Shown here piece by piece: positions 1 through 5,357 of a stretch of 5,458 bases of DNA. The position numbers and the translations under genes were made by a program. The stretch covers positions 1-5,458 of the forward strand of contig JAPLMH010000005.1 of NCBI GenBank assembly GCA_026387135.1. Reading direction: 5' to 3'. How positions within the stretch are numbered: position 1 is the first letter of the stretch; the number at the start of each line of letters is the position of its first letter. The DNA is from Candidatus Omnitrophota bacterium. GTDB taxonomy: Bacteria > Omnitrophota > Gorgyraeia > 2-01-FULL-45-10. The notes beneath the pieces are model-generated. The model made no database searches. It had not been told where the DNA came from and saw nothing but the letters and a program-made list of their open reading frames with translations.

Positions 1-354
1 GGAATAGAGCTTGTGATAAATTATGATCTTCCGGAGGATGCGGAAAATTATGTCCACAGGATCGGCCGTACCGGACGCGCAGGACATGAGGGCCACGCCA
101 TATCAATTGCCACGCCGGACCAGGCCTTTGAGGTCCGCAGTATAGAGAAATTGATCAAGACTGCTCTGCCGGTGGCAGAACATCCGGAATTCCCGAAAGA
201 AGATTTCCAGGCGATAACCGAAGAACGGACGGGCCATAAATACGGCGGCCATCACGGGCGCCCCAATAGAAGCCCACGTCCGGGCGGCGGCAATCGCCAT
301 CACTTCGGCAAATCCTCATCCCGCCCATCCGGGCATTCAAAAAGATACTACTAG
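1..354 (+). CDS. DEAD-box ATP-dependent RNA helicase, C-terminal part (5' end outside window)
   Basis: This is the last 117 codons of a superfamily 2 RNA helicase of the DEAD-box group, which unwinds or remodels RNA duplexes using ATP, typically in ribosome assembly or mRNA decay. The reading frame is open from base 1 (GIEL, then VINYDLPEDAENYVHRIGRT), so the gene starts upstream; a GTG at 13 is an internal Val codon, not a start. The visible part is the end of the second RecA-like domain. It includes the YDLP segment and motif VI, HRIGRTGRAG (visible residues 19-28), whose arginines contact RNA and the ATP phosphates. After about residue 75 the protein becomes a low-complexity basic tail rich in Gly, His, Arg, Pro and Ser, ending KRYY; such tails add non-specific RNA binding. 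The family call is firm. The subtype (RhlE-, DeaD- or CshA-like) cannot be decided because domain 1 is missing. The gene converges on the receiver gene that ends at 365. Confidence 0.95.
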   Translation, partial: GIELVINYDLPEDAENYVHRIGRTGRAGHEGHAISIATPDQAFEVRSIEKLIKTALPVAEHPEFPKEDFQAITEERTGHKYGGHHGRPNRSPRPGGGNRHHFGKSSSRPSGHSKRYY

Positions 355-364
355 ATCCCAAATA

Positions 365-754
365 TTATTTTATCAGGAATTTGATCTTGGCAAGAAGCTC
401 TTGCGCGTCGAATGGCTTTAGCACGTAGTCATCCGCACCGATCTCTTCCGTATTGGTCTTTACGTACTCTTCCTCGGGATACTGTGCGGTGAAAACTATT
501 ATCGGTATGGAACTGGTGGTCTTATCGGCCTTCAGCTCCTTACATACTTGGCAACCGTTCTTTCCGGGCATCACGATATCCAGAAGGATCAGGTCCGGCC
601 TTTCGGATCTAGCAGTCTCTACCGCCAGTTCTCCGCTCTCAAGGGTCAATACCTTGTATCCGCTTGCTTCGAGCCTTGTCCTCGCAAGCTTAAGAAGGTC
701 TCCCTCGTCATCTATAACTAATATCTTTTTGGTTTTGGCCCCATCGGTCTTCAT
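365..754 (-). CDS. Stand-alone response regulator receiver protein (CheY-like), second of two
   Basis: A 129-residue single receiver domain that would accept a phosphoryl group from a histidine kinase, most likely the one encoded two genes upstream. The fold signature is complete: KKILVIDDEGD with the Mg-binding acidic pair D15/D16, phospho-acceptor D59 in LILLDIVMPGKNG, the switch Thr T89 in IPIIVFTAQ, and K113 in VLKPFD. No DNA-binding or enzymatic output domain follows, so it must act by protein contact or as a phosphate shuttle. The ATG at 754 is chosen because a strong Shine-Dalgarno (GGGAGGTG) sits 6 bases before it and because it overlaps the stop of the preceding receiver as ATGA. The same frame stays open to 847, but starting there would overlap that gene by about 100 bases and add a non-receiver N-terminus. 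It is the last gene of the operon. Its partner and target cannot be told from sequence. Confidence 0.95.
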   Translation of the reverse strand: MKTDGAKTKKILVIDDEGDLLKLARTRLEASGYKVLTLESGELAVETARSERPDLILLDIVMPGKNGCQVCKELKADKTTSSIPIIVFTAQYPEEEYVKTNTEEIGADDYVLKPFDAQELLAKIKFLIK

Positions 755-1131
755 TTTACACCTCCCTTTTGCCCTAAGACTCTCTTTACTAAACCTAATA
801 ATTCCTCGGGTTCGAACGGCTTGCCCAGACAGCCTTCCGCGCCGCAATCCTTGGCTCTTTCGGCGACAGACACGGTAGTGGCAGAGACCAGTATTATCGG
901 AATATGCTTGAGCTTATCATTATTTTTTATCACCCTGGCTACGTCATCGCCGTTCATATCCGGCAGATAGACATCGAGTATTATTAGATCCGGGAGTAAG
1001 TGGCGCGCCAGATCCATCGCCTCCCGGCCATCCATGCCGCCCACAACCTCATAGCCGGCCCTCTCCAGCCTCAACATTATGATCTTTAATACGTCAGGCT
1101 CATCATCTATCACCAGTATCTTCTTCGCCAA
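751..1131 (-). CDS. Stand-alone response regulator receiver protein (CheY-like), first of two
   Basis: A 126-residue receiver domain protein lying directly behind the histidine kinase gene, with 3 bases between them, so it is the most likely cognate phosphoryl acceptor. Key residues are all present: the acidic pair D9/D10 in KKILVIDDEPD, phospho-acceptor D53 in LIILDVYLPDMNG, a Ser (S83) at the switch position in IPIILVSATT, and K104 in CLGKPFEPEEL. It ends soon after the last helix (VLGQKGGVK) and carries no output domain. The start is TTG at 1131: it gives the normal MAKKILVIDDE beginning, and AGAGG stands 7 bases upstream within the end of the kinase gene. The next in-frame ATG (codon 19) would cut away the first strand and the acidic pair. 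The stop overlaps the start of the second receiver (ATGA), implying translational coupling. The two receivers are clearly diverged in sequence, so they are not a recent duplication. Confidence 0.95.
   Translation of the reverse strand: MAKKILVIDDEPDVLKIIMLRLERAGYEVVGGMDGREAMDLARHLLPDLIILDVYLPDMNGDDVARVIKNNDKLKHIPIILVSATTVSVAERAKDCGAEGCLGKPFEPEELLGLVKRVLGQKGGVK
759..766 (-). promoter_or_regulatory. Strong ribosome binding site for the second receiver
   Basis: GGGAGGTG on the minus strand, with 6 bases from GGAGG to the ATG at 754. It lies inside the last codons of the first receiver gene. It decides the start of the second receiver against the longer open frame, and it is the strongest Shine-Dalgarno in the three-gene operon. 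Confidence 0.85.
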
Positions 1132-1134
1132 GCT

Positions 1135-4100
1135 TTAGCCTCTGCGTTCTTTTATGGGCAAGGTAAAATGAAATTTTGAACCTTTGCCAAACTGCGACTC
1201 TGCCCATATCTTTCCATTGTGCGCCTGGATTATCTCTTTAGAGATGGCGAGCCCAAGGCCCGTGCCGCCCCTCTTCTTGCCAAGGCCGCCACCCAGCTGC
1301 TCAAAGGTCTGAAAAAGTTTAGGCATATCTTCGACCTGTATCCCGAGGCCGGTGTCCTCTACCACAACATGCGCGGTATTATCTTCCCGCTCGGTACTGA
1401 CGGAGACACTGCCTTTTTCCGTAAATTTTATGGCGTTGCTTATCAAGTTGGTGATCACCTGTACGATCTTATCTCTATCAAATTTTAATCCTGGTATACT
1501 CTCATCTACGTTCACTGTAAAGCTCAGGCCCTTCTCTTCCGCCAGAAGATTCATCTCCCTGCTGGTTGCCAGCACCAACTCGTTTATGTCGTATTCTTTG
1601 GAGCTGATATCCAGCTTCCCGGCTCCTATCTTCTGAAAATCCAGGACATTGTTGATCAAGCGGCCCAGCCTGTCAATGTTGTTCTTCGCGGTATTTAAAA
1701 CATCCTTTTGCTCGAGCGTTACATTGCCTATCAGTTCTTCCAGCACAAGATTGATGCTCTCCTTGATGACCGCAAGAGGACTTCTGAGCTCATGAGATAC
1801 CATGGATGCAAATTGCGATTTTATCTCTGCCGATGCTTTTATCCCCAAGAGCCGTATTCTCTCCTCTTCCGCAATAGATTGCTGGACAACGAAGGAGATG
1901 GTGGTGCTGAGACTATCCAGTATCGCATCTTCGGCTGCCGCTATGGGATGCTTAGAAAAGAGAGCCATAACACCGGTCGTCTCTCCGTTCGGGATCTTGA
2001 GCTGATAGCCGGCGAATGACACCAGCCCCAATTCGCGCGCCCATTCGTGGTTATGCACCCTGGGATCATTAACTACATCGTTGGTCAGGAACTTGTGGTC
2101 TTCGCCGGAGGCGATGAGCCCGATCTTATAACAGCCAAACGGGACCCGGGCGTGGGCTCTGCCGTCAATATGAGTATACCGTCCGGAGCTTGATATCAGG
2201 TGCAAGCATCTGTCCCGATAACGGCATATATGCGGCCCTTCCATAACTTGGGCATGGATACAACCTTTTTCACATAAGTCCCCTGGCTTTATCATCCATA
2301 TCCGGCAGAAGTCCGCCCCAAATATCTGCACGACGCCGTCAGTTATGATCTTGAACTTATCCTGTAGAGGGGCCGACGCAAGAAGCATCAGCTGAAGCGA
2401 GTCTACACCCCTCTGCCATTTTAGTACTAGGTTGCGCTCCTCGTCCACCTTAATGCGATCTGTAATGTCGCGAAAGAACCCTGCGAGATATATCTTTCCG
2501 GATATTTCTACGGGCACTGCATTGATGTCCGCATAAAAAACAGTGCCATCTTTTCTCTTTATGGGCAAACCTATGGCTAAAGAGATCTCTCCCCTTGTCT
2601 GCTTCTCAAATTGATCTACGACATGAGAGAGGCTTTTCTCGGGATGAATATCCGCGATCCCCAGCTTCATGATCTCATCATGACTATAGCCGAGCATCCG
2701 GCATATCGTATTATTCGCCATATAAAATTTTTTGTTCCGAGGATCAGCCACTACTATTCCGTCGCTGGCATTGTCAAAGACGGTCTTGAATTTTTTCTCG
2801 GACTCCGCCATCTCCCACTGGGCCCTCTTATGCGCGGTGATGTCCCAGAACAGGCCAAAGACCCCCGCAATGTTGCCTTCTTTATCACGGACCGGTATCT
2901 TGACCGTATTTACGACAGTCTTTTCGGCGCCTCTCAAGAAATCCCTTATCACCACAAACTCTTCTTCTATGTTCTCGGTCTCGCCTGAATCCATGACTCT
3001 CCTGTCATCGGACCTATACTTTTCGGCCAGGTGTGTGGGGAAGAAGTCGTGATCCGTCTTTCCGACTATCTCTTCGGGTTTTATCTTCAGGTCTTTCGCG
3101 TAATTTGTATTGCAAGAGATGTAAACCGAATTCTTGTCTTTTAAGAAGACCTTTTGAGGAAGGTTTTCGATAAGCGCCTTGTATTGCGTCTCTCTTGCCC
3201 TAATTAGCTCCGCATCCAGCAGCCTACGCTCGGTAATGTCGCGGATATTACACTGGATGGTCTTTTTGTCGCCAACTGTATAAACATTGCTGACGAATTC
3301 AACCTGAACGGATTTTCCGCTTCTAGTCTCAAGCGGCTGGTCTTCGTAACGGGCATATCCTTTGGACCGCAGCTCGGCAAAGCTTTCCTCCGACCCTATA
3401 ATGTTCTTGAAAGGCCCGACATCCCAGAGATGTTTTGTTAAGAATTCCGCCCTGGAGTAGCCGAGCAATTTGATCAAAAACGGGTTTACATCCAGGATCA
3501 GCCCTGTATCAAAGTCGATCAATAGGACTCCGTCCTTTGCCGCCTCAAATAGCCTGCGGTATCGTTCTTCGCTCGCCTTGAGAGCCTGGGCCATTTCATA
3601 TTGCGTCTTATAAAAGATCAGGTTATGCCGACGCCAGAAAAACCAGATCGTCATGCCTATTACAAAGATCGAAGCTATGGCAAGCCACATTATTGACCAT
3701 AATTGATGCCGCATAGGCGCATATGCTTCCGACGTGTCAATACGGGCTATCATGAACCACGGCGAATTGGCAACGGCCCGTACATACGCCACCACCGGCA
3801 CTCCGCGATAGTCCCTGCCCGTTATAATGCCCCTCTGCCCCAATACCGCCTTCACGGCAGGGAGGTCTTTGTTCGCATCGATCGGGAACCGCAGGCTGAG
3901 AGCGGCATTCTTTTGGAACCGGAGCTCGTTTAAAAATAAAACGTCGTTGCCCTCACGTCGGACAAGCAGGGTTTCAGCGGTTTCACTTGGAACAGGCCAT
4001 CTCTTGATAAATGGGTAGAGATATTTTTCTGGGTCGATGCGCAGGGCGAGGATGCCTATCGCGGGGCTGTCTTTGTTTTCGTCAAGTATGGGGACTAGTA

Positions 4101-4671
4101 TCTCCAGATAGATGCGGCCGTCATACGTGCTTCGACAGAAATCGCCGAGCGCGACTTCACCGTTACGCATAACATTGCGCAAGTCATCCATGGTTTTAAC
4201 GCAGCAGGGCTTCTCCGTAGCCTTCGGAATGCCTATGCGGACAAAGCCCATAGTGTCCACGATAGAAGCGTTGTCATATTGGTAATGCGTAGCCTCTCGC
4301 GTCATCCATTTCCGCAGATATTCGGCATTGCGCGAGTCCTCCGGATGCTCAAAAAACCGCTGCACGGTACTGTAGAAAGCGTCTCTCCGGAAGAGCATGC
4401 CTCCGTTACCCATTCTTTCTTTTATGTACTGGCTGATCTCGCTTGATTTTAAGTCGGCACTGGTGGCAAGTTCTAAATCTATGTCCCTGCGGAAATGCGT
4501 AGAATAGTTCTGGTAACTTATATAGCCAAAAGCGATTATGGTAGCCGTCAGGAAGATGAAGACGGCTATCAGAATATGCTCGAGGGCGAATTTGCCTTTG
4601 GCCGATAGGCGGTCAAGGCGGAATTTTGATTCTTCTTTTGTGCGGTTGCTACTAGCAGGAGGTATCGCCAC
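1135..4671 (-). CDS. Membrane sensor histidine kinase: Cache-like sensor, three PAS, GAF, HisKA, HATPase
   Basis: A 1178-residue inner-membrane sensor kinase. A basic cytoplasmic N-terminus of about 30 residues leads to TM1 (about 32-52). An extracytoplasmic domain follows (about 53-322), ending in PWFMIARIDTSEAY, typical of double-Cache ligand sensors, then TM2 (about 324-346). Three PAS domains lie at about 366-482, 494-617 and 624-741; the first and third end RDIT and the second WDIT. A GAF domain (about 760-935) is unusually rich in Cys and His. The kinase core has HisKA with phospho-acceptor H960 in MVSHELRSPL, then HATPase_c with N-box NLISNAIKFT (1075-1084), G1 DTGLGI, F-box FQTFEQ and G2 GGTGLGLAI. 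The core looks intact and active. There is no attached receiver or HPt domain. The GTG start at 4671 follows AGGGGTGA and precedes the charged N-terminus and TM1; no later start would keep TM1. The signal sensed is unknown; the two receivers downstream are the expected partners. Confidence 0.95.
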   Translation of the reverse strand: MAIPPASSNRTKEESKFRLDRLSAKGKFALEHILIAVFIFLTATIIAFGYISYQNYSTHFRRDIDLELATSADLKSSEISQYIKERMGNGGMLFRRDAFYSTVQRFFEHPEDSRNAEYLRKWMTREATHYQYDNASIVDTMGFVRIGIPKATEKPCCVKTMDDLRNVMRNGEVALGDFCRSTYDGRIYLEILVPILDENKDSPAIGILALRIDPEKYLYPFIKRWPVPSETAETLLVRREGNDVLFLNELRFQKNAALSLRFPIDANKDLPAVKAVLGQRGIITGRDYRGVPVVAYVRAVANSPWFMIARIDTSEAYAPMRHQLWSIMWLAIASIFVIGMTIWFFWRRHNLIFYKTQYEMAQALKASEERYRRLFEAAKDGVLLIDFDTGLILDVNPFLIKLLGYSRAEFLTKHLWDVGPFKNIIGSEESFAELRSKGYARYEDQPLETRSGKSVQVEFVSNVYTVGDKKTIQCNIRDITERRLLDAELIRARETQYKALIENLPQKVFLKDKNSVYISCNTNYAKDLKIKPEEIVGKTDHDFFPTHLAEKYRSDDRRVMDSGETENIEEEFVVIRDFLRGAEKTVVNTVKIPVRDKEGNIAGVFGLFWDITAHKRAQWEMAESEKKFKTVFDNASDGIVVADPRNKKFYMANNTICRMLGYSHDEIMKLGIADIHPEKSLSHVVDQFEKQTRGEISLAIGLPIKRKDGTVFYADINAVPVEISGKIYLAGFFRDITDRIKVDEERNLVLKWQRGVDSLQLMLLASAPLQDKFKIITDGVVQIFGADFCRIWMIKPGDLCEKGCIHAQVMEGPHICRYRDRCLHLISSSGRYTHIDGRAHARVPFGCYKIGLIASGEDHKFLTNDVVNDPRVHNHEWARELGLVSFAGYQLKIPNGETTGVMALFSKHPIAAAEDAILDSLSTTISFVVQQSIAEEERIRLLGIKASAEIKSQFASMVSHELRSPLAVIKESINLVLEELIGNVTLEQKDVLNTAKNNIDRLGRLINNVLDFQKIGAGKLDISSKEYDINELVLATSREMNLLAEEKGLSFTVNVDESIPGLKFDRDKIVQVITNLISNAIKFTEKGSVSVSTEREDNTAHVVVEDTGLGIQVEDMPKLFQTFEQLGGGLGKKRGGTGLGLAISKEIIQAHNGKIWAESQFGKGSKFHFTLPIKERRG
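1139..1143 (-). promoter_or_regulatory. Ribosome binding site supporting the TTG start of the first receiver
   Basis: AGAGG on the minus strand, 7 bases before the TTG at 1131, formed by the last codons of the kinase gene. The spacing is near ideal and supports the unusual TTG start. Confidence 0.6.
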
Positions 4672-4674
4672 GCT

Positions 4675-4682
4675 TCACCCCT
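4675..4682 (-). promoter_or_regulatory. Probable ribosome binding site of the kinase gene
   Basis: AGGGGTGA on the minus strand, 4 bases from the GTG start at 4671 (6 bases measured from AGGGG). It is an imperfect Shine-Dalgarno, so with a GTG start the kinase is probably translated modestly. Confidence 0.5.
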
Positions 4683-4700
4683 AGGTGGTACTTAATCACA

Positions 4701-4709
4701 AGTATACCA
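4701..4709 (-). promoter_or_regulatory. Candidate extended -10 promoter of the kinase/receiver operon
   Basis: The minus strand reads TGGTATACT, matching the extended -10 pattern TGn plus a TATAAT-like hexamer (TATACT). No good -35 stands 16-18 bases upstream, as is usual for extended -10 promoters. Transcription would start near 4694, giving a leader of roughly 20 bases before the GTG. Read-through from the tRNA promoter is an alternative source of transcript. Confidence 0.45.
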
Positions 4710-4716
4710 CAGGAAC

Positions 4717-4726
4717 CCACGCGTGG
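4717..4726. repeat. Perfect 10-bp palindrome upstream of the kinase promoter
   Basis: CCACGCGTGG is its own reverse complement. It ends 8 bases upstream of the candidate extended -10 element, in the region a -35 contact or regulator would occupy, and 11 bases past the CCA end of the tRNA. It could be an operator or a short processing or termination stem for the tRNA transcript; no T-run follows on the minus strand, so it is not a standard intrinsic terminator. Confidence 0.4.
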
Positions 4727-4737
4727 AGCTATATTTA

Positions 4738-4813
4738 TGGTGGGCTGAACAGGGCTCGAACCTGTGACTTCCTCGGTGTAAACGAGGCGTTCTACCAGCT
4801 GAACTATCCGCCC
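4738..4813 (-). tRNA. tRNA-Val (anticodon UAC)
   Basis: A 76-base cloverleaf on the minus strand with the 3' CCA encoded in the DNA. The arms are acceptor GGGCGGA/TCAGCCC, D stem GTTC/GAAC around AGCTGGTA, anticodon stem CCTCG/CGAGG with loop TTTACAC, a 5-base variable loop AAGTC, and T stem ACAGG/CCTGT with loop TTCGAGC. The anticodon TAC (4778-4780 on the plus strand) reads Val GUA, and by wobble other GUN codons. A73 fits valine identity. One acceptor pair is a mismatch (G5 opposite A68). The gene stands alone between the ATPase and kinase genes, behind its own promoter. Confidence 0.97.
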
Positions 4814-4834
4814 AACTTTGCTCGCTTAAATAAG

Positions 4835-4865
4835 CCCCAAAATTATACTCTAAAGTTTTCTGGGG
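4835..4865 (-). repeat. Imperfect inverted repeat overlapping the tRNA promoter
   Basis: On the minus strand CCCC-AG-AAAA pairs with TTTTGGGG across a 13-base loop that contains most of the -10 hexamer. The stem is 8 bp with a 2-base bulge. In a transcript reading out of the ATPase operon it could fold as a 3' end stem, but the following bases (CTTATTTAAG) are only weakly T-rich, so an intrinsic terminator is not demonstrated. Confidence 0.3.
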
Positions 4866-4870
4866 AACAA
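4842..4870 (-). promoter_or_regulatory. Sigma70-like promoter of the tRNA-Val gene
   Basis: On the minus strand a TTGTTC -35 hexamer (4865-4870) is followed after exactly 17 bases by a perfect TATAAT -10 hexamer (4842-4847). The predicted start near 4835 leaves a leader of about 22 bases before the mature tRNA 5' end at 4813, to be removed by RNase P. The promoter lies between the stop of the ATPase subunit K gene and the tRNA. Confidence 0.75.
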
Positions 4871-4884
4871 CACCATTTTTACTC

Positions 4885-5343
4885 CTACGCGCCGGCCATG
4901 CGGCGGAGGAAGACTATCGTAAATACCATTACAAGAAGCGCCACGGTCTCGGTCATGCCGAGCACGACTAGATAGTTGCCAAAGCCCTTATTCGTCTCAC
5001 CCATGGCGTCGCATGCCACGGCCGCGCATTTGCCCTGCCAGTAAGCGGAGAGGCCTATCGCCGCACCCGCGAACGCGCCGACTCCCCACATATACTGGCC
5101 CTTCATCGTTAGCGCCAGCATGTTGTTCATTACGATGAAGCCATATATAGTCTGCGTCAGCGGCGCCGCCGTCAGCGCTACAAGCAGGAACGATGCGTTC
5201 TTGTTCTGAACGAAGTTCTTTTTCCACGCCCCTATCGCGGCCATGCCGGCAACGCCCGCGCCTGCCCCTGAACCAAGGGCCGAGATCGCCAAAACCATTA
5301 TGGCGCCAAGATCTTTAAATTGCGTCAATACAGTCTGTTCCAT
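4885..5343 (-). CDS. ntpK: V-type ATP synthase/ATPase subunit K (membrane rotor proteolipid, c subunit)
   Basis: A 152-residue, very hydrophobic protein that forms the ion-carrying rotor ring of the membrane sector of a V/A-type ATPase. Four membrane helices (about 12-34, 50-76, 86-112, 122-147) make two hairpins, the doubled c-subunit form of about 16 kDa. Helix 1 has the glycine-alanine run GSGAGAGVAG, and helix 3 has the matching GAFAGAAIG. The essential carboxylate is E132 in GMTETVALL on helix 4; the equivalent site in helix 2 holds Q64 (PLTQTIYGF), so each subunit carries one ion. T63, Q64, Q103 and E132 correspond to the Thr, two Gln and Glu side chains that bind Na+ in E. hirae NtpK, which suggests Na+ coupling (inference). 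The ATG at 5343 follows AGGAGGT by 7 bases. Subunit I ends 13 bases upstream, so the two are in one operon, of which K appears to be the last gene. Confidence 0.95.
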   Translation of the reverse strand: MEQTVLTQFKDLGAIMVLAISALGSGAGAGVAGMAAIGAWKKNFVQNKNASFLLVALTAAPLTQTIYGFIVMNNMLALTMKGQYMWGVGAFAGAAIGLSAYWQGKCAAVACDAMGETNKGFGNYLVVLGMTETVALLVMVFTIVFLRRMAGA

Positions 5344-5350
5344 CTTTTTA

Positions 5351-5357
5351 ACCTCCT
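5351..5357 (-). promoter_or_regulatory. Consensus ribosome binding site of subunit K
   Basis: AGGAGGT on the minus strand, 7 bases before the ATG at 5343, sharing its first base with the TGA stop of subunit I. A near-perfect site fits the high copy number of the rotor subunit compared with subunit I. Confidence 0.85.

Noticed and set aside
338..360. Possible terminator stem (GAT...ATC then a T-run on the minus strand)
   Set aside because: Only three pairs form around the loop before mismatches, too weak for an intrinsic terminator.
103..361. Two minus-strand open frames opposite the helicase tail
   Set aside because: They lie antisense to a firmly identified gene, lack recognisable motifs, and arise from the GC-rich low-complexity tail.
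755..847. N-terminal extension of the second receiver (frame open to 847)
   Set aside because: It would overlap the first receiver by about 97 bases, adds Arg-rich sequence unlike a receiver, and ignores the strong ribosome site before the ATG at 754.
453..878. Plus-strand open frame of 141 codons opposite the two receivers
   Set aside because: It spans the junction of two confident receiver genes in antisense and has no recognisable domain.
1219..4018. Several plus-strand open frames of 60-125 codons opposite the kinase
   Set aside because: They are fragments antisense to an intact, motif-rich kinase gene, with no ribosome sites or recognisable domains that I could see.
4685..4975. Plus-strand open frame of 96 codons across the tRNA (contains GLNRARTCDFL)
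   Set aside because: It is the antisense of the tRNA-Val gene and of the end of subunit K. Peptides of the GLNRARTCD type are a well-known artefact of translating tRNA genes.
4997..5227. Minus-strand open frame of 76 codons inside subunit K
   Set aside because: It is an out-of-frame shadow of the subunit K gene on the same strand, with composition typical of a frame-shifted Gly/Ala-rich sequence.
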